From assembly GCF_003056055.1 (NCBI RefSeq), contig NZ_PYFP01000001.1, positions 310,001-374,000 on the forward strand: a stretch of DNA of 64,000 nucleotides. The letters are read 5' to 3'. A program made the translations under genes and the position numbers. This stretch comes from Glaciimonas sp. PCH181 (GTDB lineage: Bacteria; Pseudomonadota; Gammaproteobacteria; Burkholderiales; Burkholderiaceae_D). Positions 8,126 to 16,437 of the stretch are shown piece after piece (the first letter of the stretch is position 1; each line of letters starts with the position of its first letter). The notes beneath the pieces are model-generated. The model was not told where the DNA came from and searched no databases. It was given only the letters and a program-made list of their open reading frames with translations.

Positions 8126-10276
8126 ATGGAGCAACCGCGGGAAGAGTCCCAAATTCTTGAGGACCTAGCGATGCTAGCCGCATCGCCTGGATACGCTCAC
8201 GCGATCGCGTACATCTGTAATCGCGACAACGTCATTCACATCAAGGGCAAGCTGAAGCCGTCCGACATGGAACGGCTGTTCAGTAGAGAGCGGCTGATTC
8301 GGACGGAATTGACGACGCTGATAGGCTTGATGGTGAAAAAACCGTTGGACTTATCTCCGCAGCCGTGTGAAGCGGTCGAGGGCTACGTCAAGCGCACTGA
8401 TTCCCTTATGGGAGAGTTGCACGAAGCGATGTCCTTCCCGATGTTCGCTGCCATGTTCGAGGCGGTGAAGGCGGGCACCGAGCCACCTGACCCGTGGCGC
8501 GGACCGGGGATGCGAGAGCCCATCTTCTATGGCACCGAGTCAGCCTACGCCTTCCAGTATAGAGACCTTGTGCCCGAAAAGTACGGGGCCGATGACGGTT
8601 GGATGCTTAAGACCAAAGGCTTCACGTCCGGCCAGGCGCGAATCTTCGCAAAGACAATGTGCGCCTTGATGGAGGAGAAGGGAACGCGACTCCTCACGGA
8701 CGCCCGGACTGCCAACGTTCCTCCCGCCACTTGGTTGCCCGCATTTGAGTTCTCGCTGGATGAGGTGGCTTTTCATAGCGGTGTTGCGAAGGAGGTGGTC
8801 GAAGCCTTCTTCCGCGCATTCCTCTTCGCGGGGGACAACTCGGGGTTCAAGGAGGTGGGCGATTTCAATGAGGTTGCCGCTCGGCCATTGCTAACTACCG
8901 ACCGGGGGACCGTGCTCCTTTTCTCGCACTACGCCATATACGAGGCCCTATACGAGTCTCCGTTCTTTTGGATGTGGGACGACAAGCCCTACCGCCCGAC
9001 AGCCGCCAAGCATCGCGGTGCCTTCACCGAGCAGTTCGCTGCGCGCCGGTTGGCCGGTGTCTTTGGCCGTGAGCATGTCCATACGAATGTGAACCTGCAT
9101 CGCGGCAAAGACATTGTGGGTGAGGTGGATGTTTTGGTCATCTACGGAGACCGGCTCATTATTGTGCAGGCGAAGGCGAAGAAACTGACCATCGCCGCAC
9201 GCAAAGGGAACGATAACCAGCTGAAGGCTGACTTTGCTGCTGCAATCCAAGACGCGTACGACCAAGGCTGGACATGCGCGAACGAGATGCTTGCCGGCGG
9301 ATGTCGGCTGATTGACGACAATGAGAAAGAAGTCGAGCTTCCACCGAGCATCAAAGATGTCTTTCTGTTCAGTCTTGTGTCGGAACACTATCCAGCGTTG
9401 GCCTTTCAGGCAAACCAGTCGCTGAAGTTCCAGACTACCGATGTCATCCGACCTCCGTTCGTAATGGACGTGTTCCTTCTCGACACGTTGACGGAGATGC
9501 TGACGACGCCGTTGCGACTGTTAGGCTACGTGAAGTTGCGCGTAGCTGTCTCGGACAAACTGATGAGCGGGCACGAGCTGACCGTGCTTGGCTACCACCT
9601 GAAACAGAACCTCTGGCTGGATGAGAAGTACGACTGTGTCATGCTCGAGGACTCCGTCGCTCAAGATATGGATACAGCGATGATGGTCCGCAGGGATAAC
9701 CAGCTTGGCGACGATACACCGGTGGGAATCCTCACGAAGATGCGCGGAACTCGCTACGAGAGTCTCATCAAAGAGATTGAAAGCAGTGCAAACCCGGCAA
9801 CTCTCGAACTCGGATTTCACTTGCTTTCAATGGACGAAGATACGTGCAGGAACGTCCATCGCATACTCGAGTCCATCACCCGACAAGCACAGCTCGACGG
9901 TAAGCGACGCGACGTCACGCTCGCATCGAGCACACAACCTTGCGGGGTCAGCTTCCATTGCAATCCAACGCCATCCCCCGAAGCGATTGCAGTGTTGGAG
10001 ACACACTGTGCGAAACGCAAATACTGGCAACGTGCGGCGCAGTGGTTTGGTGTCTCTGTGAGCCCGGCTGGGCAAGTCCAGTTCGGCGTCACATTGGACT
10101 TCCCGTGGGAAGCCTCTGAAGAAATGGAGCGACTCACAGCCGACATGAAGCCGATGTCTAAAGTGCGGGATGCTTTTCCCCACTATTTGCGAGAAGTCAG
10201 CCGCCAGAAACTCGGCCGGAACGACCCGTGCCACTGCGGCAGTGGGCTTAAATACAAGAAGTGCTGCTTGAACTAG
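8126..10276 (+). CDS. SEC-C motif protein with predicted PD-(D/E)XK nuclease-like domain
   Basis: A 716-aa cytoplasmic protein. Residues 1-290 are of unrecognised fold. Around 295-430 lies a restriction-endonuclease-like segment: FTEQFAARRLAGVFG, then GEVDVLVIYGDRLIIVQAKAK, giving a D335...Q348-x-K350 signature like that of NERD/Mrr-type nucleases, where Q may replace E. The C-terminus is a textbook SEC-C zinc motif (residues 697-714, GRNDPCHCGSGLKYKKCC) with the ligands C702, C704 and C713/C714. The start has a strong Shine-Dalgarno. The next gene, 64 bp downstream, has a second nuclease-like signature, so the two probably work together, plausibly in DNA or RNA defence. Domain reading is from motifs only, and function is unproven. 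Confidence 0.7.
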   Translation: MEQPREESQILEDLAMLAASPGYAHAIAYICNRDNVIHIKGKLKPSDMERLFSRERLIRTELTTLIGLMVKKPLDLSPQPCEAVEGYVKRTDSLMGELHEAMSFPMFAAMFEAVKAGTEPPDPWRGPGMREPIFYGTESAYAFQYRDLVPEKYGADDGWMLKTKGFTSGQARIFAKTMCALMEEKGTRLLTDARTANVPPATWLPAFEFSLDEVAFHSGVAKEVVEAFFRAFLFAGDNSGFKEVGDFNEVAARPLLTTDRGTVLLFSHYAIYEALYESPFFWMWDDKPYRPTAAKHRGAFTEQFAARRLAGVFGREHVHTNVNLHRGKDIVGEVDVLVIYGDRLIIVQAKAKKLTIAARKGNDNQLKADFAAAIQDAYDQGWTCANEMLAGGCRLIDDNEKEVELPPSIKDVFLFSLVSEHYPALAFQANQSLKFQTTDVIRPPFVMDVFLLDTLTEMLTTPLRLLGYVKLRVAVSDKLMSGHELTVLGYHLKQNLWLDEKYDCVMLEDSVAQDMDTAMMVRRDNQLGDDTPVGILTKMRGTRYESLIKEIESSANPATLELGFHLLSMDEDTCRNVHRILESITRQAQLDGKRRDVTLASSTQPCGVSFHCNPTPSPEAIAVLETHCAKRKYWQRAAQWFGVSVSPAGQVQFGVTLDFPWEASEEMERLTADMKPMSKVRDAFPHYLREVSRQKLGRNDPCHCGSGLKYKKCCLN

Positions 10277-10340
10277 TCCGGCGCGCTTGTCCGGGCAACC
10301 TGCTCTAGAACTCTAATAACCTATCTCTAACAATCCCTGT

Positions 10341-11645
10341 ATGATTAAGAACGCCTCCGAGCTCCTGACATCCTTCATTGCCGCCGAACGAAAGAATGTT
10401 GAGCTAATCAACATGCCACACATGCCCACACTTGGGAGTGCATATGAGGCAATCGCCAATGCAGGCATCGAAAATGAGTTCGTTCTGCCTCCCAACTTGG
10501 ACCTGCGAGTCGTATCCGGCTTCATCGAAGGCATTCCCAACCAGATAGATGGCATGTTGGTCAGAGGAGAAGGCCAACGCTATGGTTTGACCGACCAGTA
10601 CATATATCCCATTGAGCAGGTGCTGTGCGTGCTGGAAGTGAAGAAGACGCTTAATAAGTCGGATCTCATTGATGGAATCCAGCATCTGGCTGCGGTCCAG
10701 CGACTTTTTAGCCAACGCTTCTCGGCTCGAATTGAGGCGGGGGAAGAGTTTGACTTCCACTTGGCTCGAGAGTCGTACGCGAAGCTTACTGGGCGTGCCG
10801 GACCTCGTACCGACGCTGCACTTGACGCCTTGCCCGCTCCGGACAGGCTGCTGTTCGCAACGCTCGCTAGGCATCTCTACGCCCCAGTAACTGTGCTTCT
10901 TGGGTTCGATGGTTACGGCACCGAGCATGGGCTTCGAGAAGCTATGGTGGACATCGTCGAGTCTAACCTTGGAAATGACAGCGATACATCGCCCGATCTA
11001 CTCCCCTCGTTGATTACCGCCGGCACCTTTAGTTTGGTGAAGTGCACTGGTCGTCCTTACCTTGTCAGTGGGCCGAAGGATACATGGGTACTGCTGGCAT
11101 CTGCCAGGCACAATGTCGCCCGAATCCTCCTCGAGTTCCTCTGGACCAAAATTTCGGTGTTTTGTGAGGTATGCATGCCTTTCGGGCTTGACATGGATCA
11201 CGAGAACATCAAGGAGCTGTTGTTGGCTCGAGGTGCTTGTAAGGATGAGCGAGTAGGGTTCGAATTGCGGTCTTTTTCCTACTCCGAGAAAAAGCTACGG
11301 CGGGCCGCCGTCACGGTTTGGGAGCCAGTTAAACTTAGCGCCGGGGCAATTGCCTTGGCGGAGTTCGTTTTTTTTAAGGGCGGCCGTCTGGAGCTTGAAC
11401 AATCTCTTGACAACTACATTCAACGCGAGCATTGCGTCGCGTTGGATGATGTCGTTGCAGAACTTGTTGGCACCAGCACCTTCTGCAAGCGAGAGAACAC
11501 TCTGCAAAAGGTAACAGGCCAAGCACTAATTGCATCGTTTGATGATGGCACTGGCTACGTGGACATGGACGCTGCACGGCTGAGGGCTTGGTGTGATGGA
11601 CAAGGATTCAAGCCACATTACATGAACCTCATCGACGTCGGCTAG
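10341..11645 (+). CDS. DUF6602-like predicted nuclease protein
   Basis: A 434-aa protein. The N-terminal 110 residues match the pattern I associate with DUF6602-type PD-(D/E)XK domains: an early helix with SAYEAIANAG, then GFIEGIPNQIDGMLV (D70), then YPIEQVLCVLEVKKTL (E99-x-K101). The remaining 320 residues are not recognised. They are helical, with a Phe/Leu-rich centre around LLEFLWTKISVFCEV. No signal peptide or membrane segment is seen. It starts 64 bp after the SEC-C gene without an obvious Shine-Dalgarno, so coupling to that gene's transcript is likely. An uncharacterised partner nuclease is the simplest reading. Confidence 0.65.
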   Translation: MIKNASELLTSFIAAERKNVELINMPHMPTLGSAYEAIANAGIENEFVLPPNLDLRVVSGFIEGIPNQIDGMLVRGEGQRYGLTDQYIYPIEQVLCVLEVKKTLNKSDLIDGIQHLAAVQRLFSQRFSARIEAGEEFDFHLARESYAKLTGRAGPRTDAALDALPAPDRLLFATLARHLYAPVTVLLGFDGYGTEHGLREAMVDIVESNLGNDSDTSPDLLPSLITAGTFSLVKCTGRPYLVSGPKDTWVLLASARHNVARILLEFLWTKISVFCEVCMPFGLDMDHENIKELLLARGACKDERVGFELRSFSYSEKKLRRAAVTVWEPVKLSAGAIALAEFVFFKGGRLELEQSLDNYIQREHCVALDDVVAELVGTSTFCKRENTLQKVTGQALIASFDDGTGYVDMDAARLRAWCDGQGFKPHYMNLIDVG

Positions 11646-12298
11646 CGCACCACTTTGCCAGAGGAGAATCGTGCCTTGGGTCGTTGTATGAATTTGGCGA
11701 ATCGAACTACGATCGTTGACATGCTCGGACGACGTCTGGCCGTGATCGTCGCTGGCTAGATCCGCAGCACCCCAAATACTTTTCGTTGGCAATGTGGCTG
11801 GTCAACCAGCTCAAGGCCCCCATTGGAGACGAGATCGTAAGTAAAGTCAGCCGGAACGACTGACAGGCATTGCAAAGCGGTCACCTTGATTGTTCGGTCT
11901 AATGGCCGTTCCGGGTCAGCTGCGGTCTTACAGGGGGCGGAAACCAGCCGTTCAAAAAGCATTTGTGGGTAGTTGTCTTCTTAATTGGCGAATGGCTGTA
12001 ATGCGCAGTTGAGCGGCCTCCCAAAATCCTATCAAAGGAAGCCGAATACAGTAGGGGACAATGACCGCCTCATTGATAGCCAACGGCTGCATCCGCTGCT
12101 TTGCAGACATTAAAGAAATTTGGATGATCGTCTGGTTTGAGGAAAGCGGACATTTCATCATATCGGTAGTGGCTATTTTGAGATGCCAGTTGGTGGTGAC
12201 TTTGAAGTGCGAATGAGCGGCTACTTTAATGCGAATAGTCACTCAATCCGCATCGACTTATCTGAACCGGTGCTGCTGACCTGCTGCGCCTGCCCGAG
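11646..12298. other. long non-coding right flank of the island
   Basis: About 650 bp with no frame that looks like a gene on either strand. It reads like decayed mobile-element DNA with frequent stops. No inverted-repeat termini, tRNA or recombinase fragment could be recognised. Confidence 0.45.
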
Positions 12299-12315
12299 CT
12301 GACATGTCCTGTCAG
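12299..12315. repeat. palindrome CTGACA-N5-TGTCAG, right copy
   Basis: CTGACA-TGTCC-TGTCAG, with the same arms as 4888-4904. Both copies are followed by AT plus a purine and an A. It lies 40 bp before the broken gene at 12355, so a promoter role for that gene cannot be excluded. Confidence 0.5.
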
Positions 12316-12354
12316 ATAAAATTACGATTACTACAGATAATTAAAGGATGAACT

Positions 12355-12707
12355 ATGCCAGATACCAATCCACGTAACTTATCTCCAAAATTCCCTCAGT
12401 CACCAGCTGAAAAAATCCCGTAATTGGGACCTGTCATAAACTATTCAAAACGCTACTTCCTGCATGAGTTTGCAGAACTAAGAACAAACATTTGTGAGGT
12501 GAGGGCATTACCAGCTGCCTTGAAGTCATCGAAAAAGCCGACTCCACCGCAAACGACCTCACCATCAAGGACACCGCGGAATTCTGCGCCGAACACGTCG
12601 AACCGCTCCAAACATTCGCTCTAAGCTCAGCCCGATTACTCGGCGAATACGCCATCAAACACACCGCCTGGATTAACGAAGATGGCCCATCTCCCCCCAA
12701 CAAGTAA
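12355..12707 (+). pseudogene. degraded small gene (in-frame stop plus frameshift)
   Basis: A frame with a ribosome site (AAAGGATG) starts at 12355 and runs MPDTNPRNLSPKFPQ to a TAA at 12421-12423. The same frame then continues (LGPVINYSKRYFLHEF...NICE) to about 12497. There a one-base loss moves the coding sense to another frame, GEGITSCLEVIEKADSTAND through GEYAIKHTAWINEDG, ending at a TAA at 12705. Rejoined, this would be about 117 residues of a small helical protein. I do not recognise the family. It marks the junction between the island and the fatty/branched-acid genes. Confidence 0.4.
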
Positions 12708-12838
12708 TAGACAATAGACGCGGACCAAAACAAGCGCCCGCACTAAACACCACATAAACAAAAATTCCGGAAATATCAGCAGCATTTTAGCGATGACGAT
12801 GACAGCGTCGGATCGCTTCCGATATCCCACTTTACAAA

Positions 12839-13624
12839 TTAAGCATTCTTCCACTCTGCCGGACGCTTCTCCAAAAACGCATTCACGCCTTCCTTCTGAT
12901 CCGCAGTATCAAATAATGCTAAAAACATCTCCCGCTCTGCGGGCAGCCACTGCGCCAACGGATTACTTCGCGCACCCTGAATCAATTTCTTACTGGCCGT
13001 CACACTAGACGGACTCTGCTTTTCCACCTTCTGCGCCAGCGCCAATGCAGCCGTTTTCGCCTGCCCCTTGGGCACAACCTCCTCAACCAATCCAATCCGC
13101 AAAGCAGTCTCCGCATTCACGCGCTCGCCACACAAAATCATTCGCTTAGCCCATCCTTCGCTTACCAGCCAAGGCAAATTTTGCGTGCCGCCAGCACATG
13201 GCAACAAGCCAATCGACGCCTCGGGCAACGCCATCTGCGCCTGCTCCTCAGCGATCCTGATATCGCACGCCAGAGCACATTCCAACCCGCCACCCATCGC
13301 ATAACCGTTAATCGCCGCAATCGACACACCACGAAATTGCGACAAAGCCTCAAACGCCTCACCGAAACTCACTGCCATCGCCTGCGCTCTGAACTTGTCG
13401 CCATCGGCAAAAGCATTCACATCTGCCCCCGCCGAAAAGAACTTTTGGCCCTCGCCAGTGACGATTAAACTATAGATAGTGCGGTCTGCATTTAAATCAC
13501 TGACCAACTGTTTCAACGACACTAATCCCTCGTACGTCCAGGTATTCGCTGGCGGATTAGCAATCGTCACCACCGCACTGTGCCCAATGATTTCCAGCTG
13601 CAAATTCGTATAAGTACCGGTCAT
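12839..13624 (-). CDS. enoyl-CoA hydratase/isomerase family protein
   Basis: A 261-aa crotonase-fold enzyme. The oxyanion-hole and catalytic stretches are intact: SAGADVNAF, AAINGYAMGGGLECALACDIR (first catalytic-type Glu) and MALPEASIGLLPCAGGTQNL (second Glu). This fits hydratase activity on 2-enoyl-CoA. Its ATG overlaps the stop of the upstream acyl-CoA dehydrogenase by 4 bp, so the pair is translationally coupled and probably catalyses successive steps. With an isobutyryl-type dehydrogenase partner, methacrylyl-CoA hydration in valine breakdown is a reasonable guess. A general beta-oxidation role remains possible. Confidence 0.88.
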   Translation of the reverse strand: MTGTYTNLQLEIIGHSAVVTIANPPANTWTYEGLVSLKQLVSDLNADRTIYSLIVTGEGQKFFSAGADVNAFADGDKFRAQAMAVSFGEAFEALSQFRGVSIAAINGYAMGGGLECALACDIRIAEEQAQMALPEASIGLLPCAGGTQNLPWLVSEGWAKRMILCGERVNAETALRIGLVEEVVPKGQAKTAALALAQKVEKQSPSSVTASKKLIQGARSNPLAQWLPAEREMFLALFDTADQKEGVNAFLEKRPAEWKNA

Positions 13625-14781
13625 CGTATTTCTTCCGTAGTAGATGCTTTTAACAAATGACGCGCGATAATCACACGCATGATTTCATTCGTGCCTTCCA
13701 AAATTTGATGCACGCGCACATCACGCAGATATCGTTCCAGCGGATATTCGCGGATATACCCATTTCCACCATGAATTTGCAGCGCTTCGTTACAGACATT
13801 AAAGCCCACATCTGTCGCAAAGCGTTTTGCCATCGCGCAATATACTGACGCGTTAGAAGCCTTGTTATCCAGCTTAACCGCTGCCAGACGTACCATTTGC
13901 CGGGCGGCGACCAACTCCGTAGCCATATCAGCCAACTTAAATTGCAATGCCTGAAAGTCCGCCAGCTTGCGGCCAAATTGACGTCTCTCGCCCAAATAGA
14001 ATTGCGCCGCGTCTAATGCCGCCTGCGCCGCCCCGATAGAGCAAGTCGCGATATTGATACGGCCGCCATCCAGTCCGCGCATGGCCATCTTGAAACCTTC
14101 GCCTTCTGCGCCTAGCAAATTTTCGGCAGGAATCAGCACGTTATCAAAGCTGATCGTGCGCGTAGGCTGGCTATTCCAGCCCATTTTTTGTTCTTTGCGA
14201 CCATAGGTTATGCCAGCGGTATCGGCTGGGACCGCAAACGCTGAAATGCCATCCGCGCCTTCGCCACCGGTGCGCGCCATCACGATCAGCATATCGGTCG
14301 CGCCTGCGCCAGAAATAAAAGCTTTTGATCCGTTAAGACGATATTGACCGTCAATTAACTCGGCACGGGTTTTGAGGGATGCTGCGTCCGAGCCTGAACC
14401 CGGTTCTGTCAGGCAATACGACCCTAGTTTTTCGCCGCTAGCCAACAATGGTCCCCAATGTGCACGTACGTTAGGGCTGGCCCAGGTGGTCAGCATCCAG
14501 CAAACCATATTGTGGATAGTCAGATAAGCGGTGGTCGACGGACAAGCGCTGGCTAATGCCTCAAATACAATCGTCGCGTCCAGCCGGGATAAACCCATGC
14601 CGCCGATATCTTCGGCGGTGTACATGCTGCAAAATCCCAGCGCACTGGCTTTCTTGATGACGTCCAGGGGGAAAATACCTTCTTCGTCCCAGTGGGCGGC
14701 ATGGGGGGCCATTTCCCCAGCCGCAAAATCGCGGGCGGTTTGTTGAAATGCGAGTTGGTCTTCCGATAAGTCAAAATTCAT
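13621..14781 (-). CDS. acyl-CoA dehydrogenase, isobutyryl-CoA dehydrogenase-like
   Basis: 386 aa from the ATG at 14781, chosen because it has a GGAGAC ribosome site and the N-terminus MNFDLSEDQLAFQQTARDFA matches the family; a longer frame to 14829 is unlikely. FAD and substrate motifs are present (YCLTEPGSGSDAASLKT, ISGAGATDMLIVMA, GLDGGRINIATCSIGAAQAA). The C-terminal IHGGNGYIREYP and LEGTNEIMR carry the usual catalytic Glu. It oxidises a short or branched acyl-CoA to the enoyl-CoA, passing electrons to ETF. It is the first gene of a two-gene operon with the hydratase and is divergent from an AraC regulator. Confidence 0.9.
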   Translation of the reverse strand: MNFDLSEDQLAFQQTARDFAAGEMAPHAAHWDEEGIFPLDVIKKASALGFCSMYTAEDIGGMGLSRLDATIVFEALASACPSTTAYLTIHNMVCWMLTTWASPNVRAHWGPLLASGEKLGSYCLTEPGSGSDAASLKTRAELIDGQYRLNGSKAFISGAGATDMLIVMARTGGEGADGISAFAVPADTAGITYGRKEQKMGWNSQPTRTISFDNVLIPAENLLGAEGEGFKMAMRGLDGGRINIATCSIGAAQAALDAAQFYLGERRQFGRKLADFQALQFKLADMATELVAARQMVRLAAVKLDNKASNASVYCAMAKRFATDVGFNVCNEALQIHGGNGYIREYPLERYLRDVRVHQILEGTNEIMRVIIARHLLKASTTEEIR

Positions 14782-15027
14782 GGCGTCTCCTGTATTTTGT
14801 AAAAGTAGGCCGGATGCGCGCTGAATCATGATCCATCATGGTCCATCACGATTGAGCGCGGCAAAAGTACTGCGTTAGCGCAGTTTGCACCGTTAAAGTA
14901 AGAATAGTGAAACTGAACGCTGGCGGCTATGCCGCATTGCCCCAATTTAGCTGGAAGAATTTGCCACTTACGACTAGAATTTGTCGAATTGTCACTATTA
15001 CGCCTTTGCGTAGCCCTAAAGCCCGGT
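14782..15027. promoter_or_regulatory. divergent intergenic region acd/araC-type regulator
   Basis: 246 bp between the divergent acyl-CoA dehydrogenase and AraC-type genes. It must hold both promoters. No clear consensus box or long dyad could be picked out by eye. Confidence 0.35.
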
Positions 15028-16047
15028 ATGGAAAAAGGCAGCATCTCTATCTATTTCGTCCAGTCAGCGCTGCGCTCGGTGCAAGACCGTGGGCTGGATA
15101 CCGCTGCAATATTGATGGAGGCGGGGATTGCACCGGCGTTGCTGCAATCGTCTCAGGCGCGGGTTTCGGCCAGCCATTACAGCGCTTTATGGCTGGCGGT
15201 GGCACGCTGTCTGGATGATGAACTGTTTGGGCAGGACGAACGGCGCATGAAGGTGGGCAGTTTTGCGATGATGTGCCGCACGCTGATTCATTGCCCGACG
15301 TTGAAAAGCGCCTTGGTGTGCATGCTGCGTTTTTTTAATTTGCTTCTGGATGATTATCACAGCACGCTGGTGACCGACGGGCGAACTAGCCGGATTGTGA
15401 TTGAGGAACGGGCGCGGGCGCAGAAACCGCGCATCTTCGGTCATGAAACCTTGCTGATGATGCAGCATGGTCTGGCCTGTTGGCTGGTGGGACGGCGCAT
15501 TCCGGTTCTATCGGCCAGTTTTGCTTATCCAGAGCCTATTTATAGCGCTGAATATCGCGCCATGTATGCCATGCAATTACACTTTGACGAGAGTGCGACT
15601 TCGCTGACGTTCGATACCGCCTATCTTGCGCTGCCAGTGATTCAAAACGCGCAGACCGCGACGGAGTTTCTGCGGATTGCACCTGCCAATATCGTGTTGA
15701 AATATAAAAATACGGCCAGTTTTTCAGTCAAAATCAGGCGCAGATTACGTGCAACGGCGCGTACCGAATGGTCGGATTTTGAGGCCTTTGCCACCGGTTT
15801 GAATATGACGCAATCGACGTTGCGTCGTCGTCTTGAGCAAGAAGGTCAGTCTTTTCAGTCGATTAAAGACCAGTTACGGCGCGATATGGCGATTGAGTAT
15901 CTTTGCCATTCCTCAAAAAGCGTCATGGAAATAGCCGTGGATTTGGGCTTCGCCGAGCCTAGCGCGTTTCATCGCGCTTTTAAGAAGTGGACTGGCGCAT
16001 CTCCCGGCGAATATCGGCAACGCATGGACGCGGTCAAAGCGCCCTGA
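15028..16047 (+). CDS. AraC family transcriptional regulator
   Basis: 339 aa from the ATG at 15028 (MEKGSISIYFVQSALRSV); a longer frame from 14929 lacks family-like sequence. The N-terminal 200 residues form the arabinose-binding-like ligand domain typical of OruR/ArgR-type regulators (ILMEAGIAPALLQSSQARVS...). The C-terminal double HTH is clear (NMTQSTLRRRLEQEGQSF; MEIAVDLGFAEPSAFHRAFKKWTGASPGEYR). It is divergent from the acyl-CoA dehydrogenase/hydratase operon and probably activates it in response to a pathway metabolite. Confidence 0.9.
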   Translation: MEKGSISIYFVQSALRSVQDRGLDTAAILMEAGIAPALLQSSQARVSASHYSALWLAVARCLDDELFGQDERRMKVGSFAMMCRTLIHCPTLKSALVCMLRFFNLLLDDYHSTLVTDGRTSRIVIEERARAQKPRIFGHETLLMMQHGLACWLVGRRIPVLSASFAYPEPIYSAEYRAMYAMQLHFDESATSLTFDTAYLALPVIQNAQTATEFLRIAPANIVLKYKNTASFSVKIRRRLRATARTEWSDFEAFATGLNMTQSTLRRRLEQEGQSFQSIKDQLRRDMAIEYLCHSSKSVMEIAVDLGFAEPSAFHRAFKKWTGASPGEYRQRMDAVKAP

Positions 16048-16437
16048 GAAATCTCTCCCTTTATTGTCATTAGCGTTGTCTGGGTATATTGGACAACTCT
16101 GTTGCGACTGCACTCTTTTTCTTTGCAACTTTCGCGTTGATAGCTGCGCGCAGGCTTTGCGGCGAAGAAAGAGAATCGTCTGCATCGATCTCCGTGCTTA
16201 TCTCATTTTCTTCCGTCTTCGTCCTTAAGATAATGGACGCTCGACTTCAGTTCTTATCGCTTCAACGCGCTCTTCCACATTGATTGCACACGTCAGACAT
16301 CGTAGCGATGCTTGCCATTTTTTGCGCTGGTTCATAGGCCAACTTGTGTGCATGACTGCTGCTAGAGAGCGTCGACGAAATCGCATAAAAATTGATGAAT
16401 GTTTTCTCATCCCTTTTTCAAGGTGGAAATTTACGTA
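16048..16437. other. non-coding gap upstream of LPMO gene
   Basis: 390 bp without a supported gene on either strand. It presumably carries the LPMO promoter. An AGGTGG-type ribosome site lies about 13 nt before the ATG at 16438. No operator or hairpin could be singled out. Confidence 0.4.

Noticed and set aside
14929..15027. Longer N-terminus of the AraC regulator
   Set aside because: The extra 33 residues do not look like the family, whereas the ATG at 15028 gives the normal start.
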